From: Streptomyces sp. TRM68367
GTDB taxonomy: Bacteria; Actinomycetota; Actinomycetes; Streptomycetales; Streptomycetaceae
Assembly (NCBI RefSeq): GCF_014495685.1
Contig: NZ_JACTVI010000029.1
Span: 23,223 to 87,222 of the forward strand
Reading direction: 5' to 3'
DNA: 64,000 nucleotides
Positions 42,630 through 51,587 of this stretch are shown here, piece by piece. Made by a program: the position numbers and the translations under genes. Under the pieces are notes generated by a model. The model was not told the origin of the DNA, did no database searches, and saw only the letters and a list, made by a program, of their open reading frames with translations. Each line of letters starts with the position of its first letter. Positions within the stretch are counted from its first letter, which is position 1.

Positions 42630-43646
42630 TCAGACTTCGCGCCAGGCCTGGAGGGCGAGGCCCGGTTCGTCCTTGCGGCGGGTGAACAGGAGGCGGCCGG
42701 TTCCCGGGGAGCGGGTGGCGGCCACGACCTCGTCGTGTTCGTCCAGGGCCAGGGAGATCTCGGCGTCCGCGGGGAGCTGGGGGCCCGACTCGGTCCACCA
42801 GGCGCCGGCCGGCTCCTGCTCGGTGGGGTAGGCGGCGAAGGCGACCCGGCCGCTCGCCGAGCGCTGGGCGAGCACCGTGCAGTCGTGGCCCTCGATGTCA
42901 CAGCGCACGGCGGAGACCGGGCCGGGCCCGGCGCAGGCGAGCAGCGGCACGGGCTTGTCGCCGGGCCGCCAGGCGCACAGGTCGCCGGAGTCGTCGGTGA
43001 AGAACAAGGTCGTGTGCGCGGCGGAGGTGGCCAGTGCGCGCAGGGTGCCTGGGTGGGCCGACACCTCGATCTCCTCCTCCAGCACCGGGACGTGGCCCGG
43101 GCCCTCCTGGCGCCAGTGCAGGACGACGCCCGGCGCGGCCGCGTACAGCTCGACCAGGCCGGACTCGCCGGTCACCGCCGCGAGTTCGTCGTGCACGTCG
43201 GTGCCCTTGAGGTCCCGCCACGGGCCCCAGCCGCCCTTCTCCTTCTGGCCGAGCATGCTCACGCCGCCGGCCTGGTTGCGGACGAAGACGTGCGCACGGC
43301 CCTGGGCGTCGACCGTGACGGCCGGCATGCCGGTGCGGTCGCCCTTCTTGTCGGGGTGGCCGATCGGGATCCAGTCCAGGGGGGCCAGCAGGGGGCGGTA
43401 ATGGGTGGAGTGCACCAGGCCCGACTGGCCGGGCACGGTGGGACGCCAGGCGACGAGGTGGGCGTAGCGGTCGGTGCCCTGGCCCACGGCGAGGCCGGGG
43501 TGCAGTTTCTGGGTGCCGCCGACTTTGCGAGGGGCGTCCCAGGCGCCGGCTGGGGTGCGTTCCGCGCGGCACAGGACGGCGTCGCCGGACGGCAGGTAGA
43601 CGGTAAGGCGGCCGTCGCGGCCGCGGAGAAGCCAGTCGCCGTTCAC
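42630..43646 (-). CDS. PLL/tectonin-like beta-propeller protein, function unknown
   Basis: The 338-residue protein starts at GTG 43646. It consists of repeated beta blades with the pattern GxxxVF(V)RNQxGG and GWGPWRDL (near 110-150), resembling bacterial fucose-lectin-like or tectonin propellers. No signal peptide or membrane segment is visible, so it is probably cytoplasmic. It stands alone between the LCP relic and an NYN-domain gene. No ligand can be inferred. Confidence 0.7.
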   Translation of the reverse strand: MNGDWLLRGRDGRLTVYLPSGDAVLCRAERTPAGAWDAPRKVGGTQKLHPGLAVGQGTDRYAHLVAWRPTVPGQSGLVHSTHYRPLLAPLDWIPIGHPDKKGDRTGMPAVTVDAQGRAHVFVRNQAGGVSMLGQKEKGGWGPWRDLKGTDVHDELAAVTGESGLVELYAAAPGVVLHWRQEGPGHVPVLEEEIEVSAHPGTLRALATSAAHTTLFFTDDSGDLCAWRPGDKPVPLLACAGPGPVSAVRCDIEGHDCTVLAQRSASGRVAFAAYPTEQEPAGAWWTESGPQLPADAEISLALDEHDEVVAATRSPGTGRLLFTRRKDEPGLALQAWREV

Positions 43647-43707
43647 CGGTTCACTTTATTCGGGCGGTGGTGTGAAGTGGGCCCCGGCCCCACCGTCGGC
43701 GCGTGGT

Positions 43708-44079
43708 TCACGGTCGTACGGTCTTCGGGCCCGTCACGTCCGCGCCGAGGTCCTCGACCCTGCGCCGTAGCTCGCGGTCCGCCGTGACAACCAGGACGGC
43801 TCTGTGCTGTGTCCTTGCGACCAGTTCGACCATGTGGTCGTCGCCGCCGGCCGGGGCGGGGTCCACGTGTACGCCTGGCGTGGACTCCACGGTGCGGGCT
43901 GCGCCTTCTACGACGAGCACGATCTCGAGGGGGCCGGTGTGGCCGGGCAGGCCGTGTGTCGCGAGGTGGTCGCGGAGTCGTTCGGTTGCGCCCTTGCGGT
44001 CACGCCACCAGCCGTCCGGGACCGAGCCGACGACGTTGGCGGCGTCGACGATCAGGAGGAGGGGGGCGTTGTCCGTCAT
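43708..44079 (-). CDS. small PIN/NYN-like nuclease-domain protein
   Basis: This 123-residue single-domain protein has LLLIVDAANVVGSVPDGWW at residues 7-25, an acidic GGDDHMVELV near 77, and VLVVTADRELRRRV near 95. These are acidic positions expected of a PIN-like metal-dependent ribonuclease fold (NYN/YacP type). It may cleave RNA, but no substrate is known. It is immediately followed, on the same strand, by an upstream membrane transferase gene four bases away, so the two are co-transcribed. Confidence 0.7.
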   Translation of the reverse strand: MTDNAPLLLIVDAANVVGSVPDGWWRDRKGATERLRDHLATHGLPGHTGPLEIVLVVEGAARTVESTPGVHVDPAPAGGDDHMVELVARTQHRAVLVVTADRELRRRVEDLGADVTGPKTVRP

Positions 44080-44083
44080 ACGG

Positions 44084-45580
44084 TCAGGGTCGCACGGTGG
44101 CCCAGGACGTGGCTGCCGGTTGCGCGTCGGCGCCGGGTGCGGTCTGTCGTGTGTAGAGCACCGCTCCCGCCACCTGCCCCGTCTCCTCGTAGCCCGTCGC
44201 CTTCAGGAGGCGTCGCAGGGCGGGCAGGCGGTGCACTCCGTACGGCTCTCCCCGGGAGTCGTCGACCACGAGCGCCGGCGGGTGGTCCGTCAGCTCCTGC
44301 CGGAATGCCGGCCAGGCTCCCTCGACCGCGTGCTTCTCGCCGACCTGGGGCCCGTCTCTGCCACCGCTGTAGTTGGTGAGGAAGCCGGCCGTGAGGAAGC
44401 GGGTGGCCGGGGGGCGGCCTGCGAGCCAGTACGTTTCCGGGTGTATGCCCCAGATGAGGATGGGGTCGTGGGGCGCGGTGCGGTGGGCCACGGCGGCGGC
44501 CAGGCGGTGGGTGTGGTCCAGGTCGGGGCGGGGGGCGAGCAGGCCCCAGGTCAGGAACAGGGCGCAGCAGCAGGCGGAGGTGAGGAGGGCGGTCCGGCGG
44601 CTGGTGCGGCATGCCGAGTGGAGCGCTGCCGTCGTCAGGACGGCCAGGGGCGGGAGGAGTTGCAGGTAGTAGTGGCCGAAGAAGTGGAAGCCCGCCGTGA
44701 CCGCTCCGGCCGACGAGGCCAGCCACAGCCAGAGGTCCGGCATCCCGGTGCGCGGGGCGCGCGACAGTCGTAGCAGGGCAGGAATGAGACCCGCGCACGC
44801 CACCGCGAGGATCCCGGTGTTGGCCAACGCCCGGGCGAGTACGTGCAGTTCCGAACCGGTGACCGTGGCGTACGTCCCGGATCCCGTCACCGTCCAGAAG
44901 AGGAAGCCCGCCGGATCGGTCACCCATGCCGCGGCCAGGACCGGCAGCACGGCTCCCACCCCCAGCCGCAGCAGCCCGCCGCCCCGGTGGGCCGCGTACA
45001 GCCACAGCACCGGCACCAGCACCGCCCCGCCGGTCTGCTTGGCCAGAAAGGCGCAACCGACCGCCGCTCCGGCAGCGCCCCACCGGCGTCGGTCCGCGCA
45101 CCACATCGCGGCCGCCGTGCCGGGCAGTATGAACGCCTCGAAGGCGGCGGCCTGGGCGTCCTCGGGGTTGAGCCCGACGGAGATCAGCAGGTAGAGCACG
45201 CCGGCCGTGCGGCCCGCGCCGTCGCCCCAGCGGCGGCGGGCGAGGGAGGCCAGCAGGACAGCGGTCACCAGGTGGGCGAGGATCGCGAGCAGGCGTACCG
45301 AGGTCAGCGAGTCCGAGCCCGCCACCGTGAACGCCGCCTGGTACAGCCACGGCACGAGCGGGGGCTTGCGGTCGACGACCGTCTCGTACAGCTCGCCGCC
45401 CTGCGCCAGTATCCGGGCCTGGACGGCGAGATAGCCCTCGTCCGGGTTCCACAGGGGGCGGGTGAAGGAGGGGATCCGGGTGACGCAGGCCAGCGCGGCC
45501 AGGAGGGGGAGCAGGCGTCTCCAGTACCCCGTACGCGGGTTGACTACGGATCGTGGCGGGGTGCGGAGCTCGGCGAGCAT
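44084..45580 (-). CDS. GT-C (PMT/ArnT-like) membrane glycosyltransferase
   Basis: The 498-residue polytopic protein opens with a membrane helix (LLPLLAALACVTRIPSFTRP) and the acidic first-loop motif WNPDEGYLAVQA. It continues with about ten helices and a soluble C-terminal part. This layout belongs to the dolichyl-phosphate-mannose protein mannosyltransferase or ArnT-like family, which uses polyprenyl-phosphate sugars outside the membrane. Substrate unknown. Its stop lies four bases before the NYN gene. Confidence 0.82.
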   Translation of the reverse strand: MLAELRTPPRSVVNPRTGYWRRLLPLLAALACVTRIPSFTRPLWNPDEGYLAVQARILAQGGELYETVVDRKPPLVPWLYQAAFTVAGSDSLTSVRLLAILAHLVTAVLLASLARRRWGDGAGRTAGVLYLLISVGLNPEDAQAAAFEAFILPGTAAAMWCADRRRWGAAGAAVGCAFLAKQTGGAVLVPVLWLYAAHRGGGLLRLGVGAVLPVLAAAWVTDPAGFLFWTVTGSGTYATVTGSELHVLARALANTGILAVACAGLIPALLRLSRAPRTGMPDLWLWLASSAGAVTAGFHFFGHYYLQLLPPLAVLTTAALHSACRTSRRTALLTSACCCALFLTWGLLAPRPDLDHTHRLAAAVAHRTAPHDPILIWGIHPETYWLAGRPPATRFLTAGFLTNYSGGRDGPQVGEKHAVEGAWPAFRQELTDHPPALVVDDSRGEPYGVHRLPALRRLLKATGYEETGQVAGAVLYTRQTAPGADAQPAATSWATVRP

Positions 45581-45652
45581 GGAGGGACGCTATCCGGCCC
45601 CGCAGTCCCGGCGAAGCGGGGCATACGGGACCGGACGGATCCAGCGGTGTGA

Positions 45653-45945
45653 CTACTCGGCGTTGCCGGGCTTCTGGTGGAACACCTCGCCGCCCCCGGT
45701 CTCCTCGTCGCGGCGAGCCCGCGATGATCACGACGAGGACGACGGTCACCTTGATGGCCACCACGAGGGAGGTGATCCGCGCGGACAGCTTCGTGCCGAG
45801 GACGAGGATGGCGGTGAGCACCGGCACCAGCCCGGCGGCGAGGATGTCGAAGCCGAAGCCCTCGGCGCCTTCCCGTCCACCGGGCCCGCCTCGGGCATCT
45901 GCCAGCCCGCGTTGTCCATCAGAGGGGCGTAGTGCGTATGCCCCG
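45653..45945 (-). pseudogene. amino acid permease (APC family) relic
   Basis: The remains are a segment reading APLMDNAGWQMPEAGPVDG, a frame change, and two helices (FDILAAGLVPVLTAILVLG and SLVVAIKVTVVLVVIIAG). A jump then leads to a tail ending EVFHQKPGNAE and a stop at 45653. Both the start and some 300 inner residues are lost. A permease gene lies beside dxs in S. coelicolor from memory (SCO6014), so this is likely the decayed orthologue. Confidence 0.75.
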
Positions 45946-46017
45946 GCGCGGGTGGGTTCACGCGAATGGTCCGGTTGCACCGCTCTTCACAGGGGTGCGA
46001 CCGGCCCATCCGGAGCA

Positions 46018-47985
46018 TCAGTCGCGGGCGCGCTCCACCGAGTCGACCGCGTCGGCCGTGGTCCGCGCGGTGGGGGTCCCCCCGCTCGAGCGAAGCCGGG
46101 CGTGGGGGAGGCCGTCGATCCGGGCGACCAGGCCGGTGACCTGGCGGGCGATGTCCGGCGCGGTGAGGCCGATCTCGGCCAGGACCTGGGCGCGGGAGGC
46201 GTGGTCGAGGAAGCGCGGCGGAATGCCGAAGTCGCGCAGCGGTACGTCGACGCCCGCGTCCCGCAGGGCCTGCGCGATGGCCGAGCCGACGCCGCCGGCA
46301 CGGGAGTTGTCTTCGACGGTGGCGACCACGCGGTGCCGCTCGGCGAGCGGGGCCAGGGCCTCGTCGACGGGCTTGACCCAGCGCGGGTCGACGACGGTGG
46401 TGGAGATGCCCTGCTTGTCGAGCAGCGCGGCGACCTCCAGGCACATCGGCGCCAGCGCGCCGACGGAGACCAGCAGGACATCCGGGGTGTCGGTGCCGGG
46501 CTCGCGCAGCACGTCCATGCCGCCGACGCGGCCCACGGCGGGTACGGCGGGGCCGACGACGCCCTTGGAGTAGCGCAGCACGGTCGGCGCGTCGTCGACG
46601 TCGACGGCCTCGCGCAGTTGGGCGCGCAGTTGCTCGGCGTCGCGCGGGGCGGCGATCCTCAGGCCCGGCACGACCTGGAGCATCGACATGTCCCACATGC
46701 CGTTGTGCGAGGCACCGTCGTCGCCGGTGACGCCGGCCCGGTCGAGCACGAACGTCACCCCGCACTTGTGCAGGGCCACGTCCATGAGCACCTGGTCGAA
46801 GGCGCGGTTGAGGAACGTGGCGTACACGGCGAACACGGGGTGCACCCCGCCGGTGGCGAGGCCGGCCGCGGAGACGGCGGCGTGCTGCTCGGCGATGCCG
46901 ACGTCGTAGATCCGGTCCGGGAAAGCGTCCGCGAACTTCTTCAGCCCGACCGGCTGGAGCATGGCGGCCGTGATGGCCACGATGTCCTTGCGCTCCTGCC
47001 CCAGCTTGACCATCTCGTCGCCGAACACGGAGGTCCAGCTGGCGGCGGCGGCCTTGATGGGCAGGCCGGTGTCGGGGTGGATGGGGCCGATGCCGTGGAA
47101 GCGGTCGGCCTCGTCCTGCTCGGCGGGCTCGTAGCCGCGGCCCTTCTCGGTAAGGCAGTGCACGATGACCGGCCCGCCGAACCGCTTGGCCCGCGCCAGC
47201 GCCGACTCCAGCGCCTCCATGTCGTGCCCGTCGATCGGCCCGACGTACTTCAGGCCCAGGTCCTCGAACATGCCCTGCGGGGCGATGAAGTCCTTCAGCC
47301 CCTTCTTGGCCCCGTGCAGGGTGTCGAACAGCGGCTTCCCGACGACCGGGGTGCGCTCCAGCACCTCCTTGGTCCGGGCGAGGAACCGCTCGTACCCGTC
47401 CGTCGTCCGCAGCGTCGCCAGGTGGTTGGCGAGGCCGCCGATGGTCGGGGCGTACGACCGCTCGTTGTCGTTGACGACGATGACCAGCGGCCGGTCCTTG
47501 GCGTCGGCGATGTTGTTCAGCGCCTCCCAGGCCATACCACCCGTCAGCGCCCCGTCGCCGATCACGGCAACGACATGGCTGTCCCGTTTCAGCAGCTGGT
47601 TGGCTTTCGCCAGACCGTCGGCCCACCCGAGCACGGTCGAGGCGTGGCTGTTCTCGATGACGTCGTGCTCGGACTCGGCCCGCGAGGGGTACCCGGACAG
47701 GCCCCCCTTGCCGCGCAGCTTCGAGAAGTCCTGCCGACCGGTGAGGAGCTTGTGCACATAGGCCTGGTGACCGGTGTCGAAGAGAACCCTGTCCGTGGGC
47801 GAGTCGAAGACCCGGTGCAGGGCGATGGTGAGCTCCACCACACCGAGGTTGGGGCCGAGGTGGCCGCCTGTCTTGGAGACCGCGTCGACGAGGAAGGTCC
47901 GGATCTCCTCGGCCAGCTGGTCCAGCTCCTCCAGGCTGAGCCGGTCCAGATCACGCGGTCCCCTGATACGGGTCAGCAGCGGCAC
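46018..47985 (-). CDS. dxs: 1-deoxy-D-xylulose-5-phosphate synthase
   Basis: The thiamine-diphosphate enzyme condenses pyruvate and glyceraldehyde-3-phosphate, the first step of the MEP isoprenoid pathway. The 655 residues carry GGHLGPNLGVVELTIALH, the ThDP-binding GDGALTGGMAWEALNN with its NDNERS, the central VFGDEMVKLG, DRAGVTGDDGASHNG and the C-terminal transketolase domain. GTG 47985 follows AAGGAGG. The last 30 or so residues contain a stretch encoded by a Streptomyces palindromic repeat (see separate entry), an unusual tail for this enzyme. Confidence 0.95.
   Translation of the reverse strand: MPLLTRIRGPRDLDRLSLEELDQLAEEIRTFLVDAVSKTGGHLGPNLGVVELTIALHRVFDSPTDRVLFDTGHQAYVHKLLTGRQDFSKLRGKGGLSGYPSRAESEHDVIENSHASTVLGWADGLAKANQLLKRDSHVVAVIGDGALTGGMAWEALNNIADAKDRPLVIVVNDNERSYAPTIGGLANHLATLRTTDGYERFLARTKEVLERTPVVGKPLFDTLHGAKKGLKDFIAPQGMFEDLGLKYVGPIDGHDMEALESALARAKRFGGPVIVHCLTEKGRGYEPAEQDEADRFHGIGPIHPDTGLPIKAAAASWTSVFGDEMVKLGQERKDIVAITAAMLQPVGLKKFADAFPDRIYDVGIAEQHAAVSAAGLATGGVHPVFAVYATFLNRAFDQVLMDVALHKCGVTFVLDRAGVTGDDGASHNGMWDMSMLQVVPGLRIAAPRDAEQLRAQLREAVDVDDAPTVLRYSKGVVGPAVPAVGRVGGMDVLREPGTDTPDVLLVSVGALAPMCLEVAALLDKQGISTTVVDPRWVKPVDEALAPLAERHRVVATVEDNSRAGGVGSAIAQALRDAGVDVPLRDFGIPPRFLDHASRAQVLAEIGLTAPDIARQVTGLVARIDGLPHARLRSSGGTPTARTTADAVDSVERARD
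46071..46111. repeat. palindromic Streptomyces repeat inside the dxs 3' end
   Basis: The sequence gggggtccccccgctcgagc is followed by gaagccgggcgtgggggagg. This resembles the common Streptomyces intergenic element with a CTCGAGCGAAGCC core and G-run/C-run ends. On the dxs strand it is read in frame as LPHARLRSSGGTPT, so the element has been absorbed into the coding sequence. Confidence 0.65.
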
Positions 47986-48084
47986 CCGTGCCTCCTTGCA
48001 GTAGAGCTGTTGCCGGGCCCGTCGAGTCTAACGACAAGACCACGCCCGGCACGTTTTCAGTGCCGGGCATGGTGACCCACCTGA

Positions 48085-48155
48085 AGGGGCGCGGGTTGTG
48101 TTCGATATGCGGCTCCGCCGCGTGGGCGCGCCCAACCACGCACAACCCGCAGCCG
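48085..48155. repeat. Streptomyces-type palindromic intergenic repeat, likely terminator
   Basis: Arms gcgggttgtg (48091-48100) and cacaacccgc (48141-48150) enclose an inner GC-rich stem, with aaggggcgcggg at the left edge. It belongs to the same family as the element after rnd. It lies between the xylH stop and the divergent dxs promoter region, so it may end the xyl transcript. Confidence 0.6.
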
Positions 48156-48179
48156 ACCACAGATGATTGTCAACGGCGC

Positions 48180-49481
48180 TCAGGCGCGACCCGCCGTCTT
48201 CTGCGTCTTACGAGTGACGGCGTCGATAACGACCGTGGCCAACAGCACACCACCAGTGATCATGTACTGCACCGGCGAAGCGATCCCCTCCAACGCCAGC
48301 CCGTACTGAATCGACACGATCACCAGCACACCGAGCAGCGCGTTCCACGTCCGCCCCCGCCCACCGAACAGCGACGTCCCGCCGATCACCGCAGCCGCGA
48401 TCGCGTTCATCAGCAGATCACCCCCGCCGGCGCCCTGATTCGCCGACGCGATCTTGGAGGCGATGAACAGACCCCCGACCGCCGCGAACGTCCCGGAGAT
48501 CGCGAACACCGAGATCCGCACCAGCACCACATTGATACCGGCTCGCCGCGAGGCCTCCACGCTGCCACCGAGCGCGAACACCTTCCGCCCGTACGCCGTC
48601 CGGCGCAGCACGAAGTCCGTGAGCAGCAGCACCGCAATGAAGATCACCACGGCCAGCGGCAGCCCCTTGTACTCGTTGAAGACGATGGCGACGGAAAACA
48701 TCACGACGGCCAGGAACACCGTGCGCACGATGGTCTCGCTCAGCGGCCGCGACGGCACCCCCGCCGCCTCACGCCGCCGGTTGCCCAGGAACGAGCTGAG
48801 GAAGTACCCGCCGGTCACCACGATCGCCAGTCCGTACGCGGCGGCGATGTCGGTGAAGTAGTAGCTGGTCAGCTGCGCGACGACCCCGTCCGGATCGAGG
48901 TTGATCGTGCCGTTGCTGCCCAGGATCTGCAGCATGAAGCCGTTCCAGAACAGCAGCCCCGCCAGGGTGACGGCGAACGCCGGGACACCGATCTGCGCGA
49001 AGAAGAACCCGTGCAGCGCACCGGCGACCGTGCCGGTGAGGATGGCCAGCACGAACGCCAGCCACTCGTTCATCCCGTTGGTGACGTTCAGCACCGCGAA
49101 CGTCGCGCCCGCGACACCGCTCACCGAGCCGACCGACAGGTCGATCTCGCCGAGCAGCAGCACGAAGACGATACCGACGGCGATCATGCCCGTGCCGACC
49201 ATAGCGACGGACATGTCGGTCAGGTTGCCCGCGGTGAGGAAGTTGGAGTTCAGGCTCTGGAAAATCAGCCAGATGATCACCAGCCCGAGGACGACCGGGA
49301 TGGACCCCAGGTCACCGGCCTTCATCTTGCGCTTGAACTCGGCGAGGTAGCCCGCGAGGCCCTGTTCGCGCACCAGCACCCGGGGGTCGACGACGGTCAC
49401 CGCCGCCGACGCCGCCTCGGGGTTCTCCACGACGTGGTCCTCGGGGGTCCCCGAGGGCGCTGAGGTCTTGTCGATGCTCAC
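48180..49481 (-). CDS. xylH: xylose ABC transporter permease
   Basis: This 433-residue ribose/xylose-type (CUT2) permease has a cytoplasmic head of about 60 residues and then about ten helices. The family motifs VGTGMIAVGIVFVLLLGEID and SVGSVSGVAGATFAVL sit near 115-150 and AAAVIGGTSLFGGRGRTWNA near 365. GTG 49481 overlaps the xylG stop as GTGA. In S. coelicolor the orthologous SCO6009-6011 set is the xylose importer next to rok7B7 (recalled knowledge). Last gene of the operon. Confidence 0.9.
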   Translation of the reverse strand: MSIDKTSAPSGTPEDHVVENPEAASAAVTVVDPRVLVREQGLAGYLAEFKRKMKAGDLGSIPVVLGLVIIWLIFQSLNSNFLTAGNLTDMSVAMVGTGMIAVGIVFVLLLGEIDLSVGSVSGVAGATFAVLNVTNGMNEWLAFVLAILTGTVAGALHGFFFAQIGVPAFAVTLAGLLFWNGFMLQILGSNGTINLDPDGVVAQLTSYYFTDIAAAYGLAIVVTGGYFLSSFLGNRRREAAGVPSRPLSETIVRTVFLAVVMFSVAIVFNEYKGLPLAVVIFIAVLLLTDFVLRRTAYGRKVFALGGSVEASRRAGINVVLVRISVFAISGTFAAVGGLFIASKIASANQGAGGGDLLMNAIAAAVIGGTSLFGGRGRTWNALLGVLVIVSIQYGLALEGIASPVQYMITGGVLLATVVIDAVTRKTQKTAGRA

Positions 49482-50260
49482 TTCTGGATCTCCCCGTTGG
49501 TGCGTGCCGCACGACGGGTCACGGCGTTGTCCGTGGCGCCCGTGATGGCGGAGATGACCTCTTCCTGCGAGGTCGACTTGACCTCGAAGACGCCGTTGTT
49601 GCGCCCCAGGCGCAGCACGGCGACCTTGTCCGCGACAGCCTTCACGTCAGCCATGTTGTGGCTGATCAGAATCACGGCATGACCGCGTTCGCGCAGCCGC
49701 TCGACGAGGTCGAGGACCTGCGCGGTCTGCTCGACGCCGAGCGCGGCGGTGGGCTCGTCGAGGATCACCAGCTTGGGCTCGCCGAGCATGGACCGGGCGA
49801 TGGCCACGGTCTGCCGCTGGCCGCCGGAGAGCGAGGCGATCGGGATACGGACGCTGGGGATGCGGATCGCCAGGGTGTCGAGCAGCTCGCGGGAGCGGCG
49901 CTCCATCTCCACCTCGTCCAGGACGCCGCGCTTGCGGATCTCCCGGCCCAGGTAGAGGTTGCCGACGACATCGATGTTGTCGCACAGCGCGAGGTCCTGG
50001 TACACCGTCGCGATGCCCAGGTCCTGGGCGTCGTGCGGCTTGTTGATCTGGACGGACCTGCCGTCCCACTCGATGACGCCCTCATCGATGGGGTGCACGC
50101 CGGCGATCGTCTTGACCAGCGTGGACTTTCCGGCTCCGTTGTCGCCGACCAGGGCGAGAACTTCACCGGCGTGGACCTCAAGCTCTACGTCGGTGAGCGC
50201 CTGGACGGCACCGAACCGCTTGGAGACCCCGCGCAACGCCAGCACGGGCGTAGCGGACAC
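49478..50260 (-). CDS. xylG: xylose ABC transporter ATP-binding protein
   Basis: A single-nucleotide-domain ATPase of 260 residues shows the Walker A ALVGDNGAGKSTLVK, the Q-loop region ATVYQDLALCDNI, the signature IASLSGGQRQTVAIAR, the Walker B LVILDEPTAALG and the switch His in VILISHNM. GTG 50260 is chosen because AAGGAG ends one base before the alternative ATG 50269, leaving the right spacing only for the GTG. Unlike RbsA-type proteins it has one ATPase domain. It is separated from xylF by a hairpin. Confidence 0.9.
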   Translation of the reverse strand: MSATPVLALRGVSKRFGAVQALTDVELEVHAGEVLALVGDNGAGKSTLVKTIAGVHPIDEGVIEWDGRSVQINKPHDAQDLGIATVYQDLALCDNIDVVGNLYLGREIRKRGVLDEVEMERRSRELLDTLAIRIPSVRIPIASLSGGQRQTVAIARSMLGEPKLVILDEPTAALGVEQTAQVLDLVERLRERGHAVILISHNMADVKAVADKVAVLRLGRNNGVFEVKSTSQEEVISAITGATDNAVTRRAARTNGEIQK

Positions 50261-50325
50261 GTGAACCATCTCCTTCGCCGCCTGACCCGGCGGAAGGGTG
50301 TACAGAAAGCTGGTGGCAGTCGGTC

Positions 50326-50355
50326 CCGTACGGGAACCCGTGGATTCCCGTACGG
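50326..50355 (-). promoter_or_regulatory. hairpin between xylF and xylG
   Basis: A perfect 11-bp stem, ccgtacgggaa (50326-50336) with ttcccgtacgg (50345-50355) and an 8-base loop, lies in the xylF-xylG gap. Such a structure can protect or partly terminate the message so that binding protein is made in excess over the transporter. Confidence 0.65.
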
Positions 50356-50407
50356 CTCAAGGGACTTGAGGACTGCTCATCGACCGCCGAGGTACTCGGG
50401 ACCGCGC

Positions 50408-51520
50408 CTACTTGAGGCCGATCTTGTCGCAGGCCGCCTTGTACTTGCCGGTGCAGATCTCGGCCACCGTGTAGATGCCGTCCTTGATGACGGTGTCCTT
50501 GATGTTGTCCTTGGTCATCGAGTAGACGGGGACGAGGACCGAGGGCACGCCCTTGGTGGTGGGGCTGTCGACCTTGTCCTTGGCGATGGAGTCGAGCGAC
50601 TTGCCCTGGGCGAGGGCGACCGCCATCTCGGCGGCGACGTCGGCCTCCCGCGGGTACGGCTTGTAGACGCTCATGTACTGCTCGCCCGCCACGATGCGCT
50701 GCACACCGGCGAGTTCGGCGTCCTGGCCGGTGACGGGGATGTTGCCGATGCCGGCCGCCTTCAGGGCGGTGATGATGCCGCCCGCCATGCCGTCGTTGGC
50801 GGAGTAGACGCCGATGATCTTGTCCTTGCCGAGGGCGGAGATGGCGCCTTCCATGTTGGAGTTGGCGTTCTCCGGCTTCCACTCCTTGGTGTCGTACTCG
50901 CGGCCGATGTTCACCTTGCCGTCGAGGACGGAGTGGGCGCCCTTCTTGAACTGCGCGGCGTTCGGGTCGGTGGCCGAGCCGTTCATCATGACGATCTGGC
51001 CGTCCTTGGCCTTGGATCCCAGGGCCTTCAGCAGGGCCTCGCCCTGGGTCTTGCCGACGGTCACGTTGTCGAACGAGGTGTAGGCGTCGATCGGCCCCTC
51101 GGCCAGACGGTCGTAGGCGATGACGGGGATGCCCGCGTCCTTGGCCTTCTTCGCCGAACCGGCGATGGCCTTGGAGTCCACCGCGTCCACGATCAGCACG
51201 TCGACCTTGTTGGTCACCATCGTGTCGACCTGCTGGTTCTGGAGGCTGGCGTCCTGCTTGGCGTTGGCGTAGACGACCTGGCCCTTGTTGTTCGTGAGCT
51301 CCTTGACCTTCTTCTCGATCAAGGGCTTGTCGAACTTCTCGTACCGCGCGGTCTGGTTCTCCGGCAGGAGCAGACCGACCTTGATGTTGTCGCCCTTCGC
51401 CGCGGAACCGGTGGAGCCGCTGTCGCCGCCGGCCTGCTCGGCGCTGCCGCAGGCGGCGAGCGAAACAGCCATCGCACCGGCGGCGACGGCTACGGCGGCA
51501 CGACGCATACGCGTGTTCAC
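50408..51520 (-). CDS. xylF: xylose-binding lipoprotein of the ABC importer
   Basis: The 370-residue type 2 sugar-binding protein has a lipoprotein signal (MRRAAVAVAAGAMAVSLAAC, lipobox LAAC at about 24). It follows the ribose/xylose-binding fold: IKVGLLLPENQTARYEKFDK, DVLIVDAVDSKAIAG, VIAYDRLAEGPIDAY and VTGQDAELAGVQRIVAGEQY. Asn and Asp side chains for the pentose are plausible in these loops. GTG 51520 follows GGGAGG. It leads the xyl operon downstream of the ROK gene. Confidence 0.92.
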   Translation of the reverse strand: MNTRMRRAAVAVAAGAMAVSLAACGSAEQAGGDSGSTGSAAKGDNIKVGLLLPENQTARYEKFDKPLIEKKVKELTNNKGQVVYANAKQDASLQNQQVDTMVTNKVDVLIVDAVDSKAIAGSAKKAKDAGIPVIAYDRLAEGPIDAYTSFDNVTVGKTQGEALLKALGSKAKDGQIVMMNGSATDPNAAQFKKGAHSVLDGKVNIGREYDTKEWKPENANSNMEGAISALGKDKIIGVYSANDGMAGGIITALKAAGIGNIPVTGQDAELAGVQRIVAGEQYMSVYKPYPREADVAAEMAVALAQGKSLDSIAKDKVDSPTTKGVPSVLVPVYSMTKDNIKDTVIKDGIYTVAEICTGKYKAACDKIGLK

Positions 51521-51587
51521 TTCAGATACCTCCCTGACGTGGCCGCGTCGTCGCGGCCGAGGTGGCTGGAAGTCAACTCGGCCACAC

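Noticed and set aside
45553..48075. 840-residue plus-strand frame over dxs
   Set aside because: Antisense to a complete Dxs enzyme, without motifs.
50296..50407. Riboswitch in the xylF-xylG gap
   Set aside because: Only one simple hairpin is visible; no conserved aptamer architecture could be recognised.
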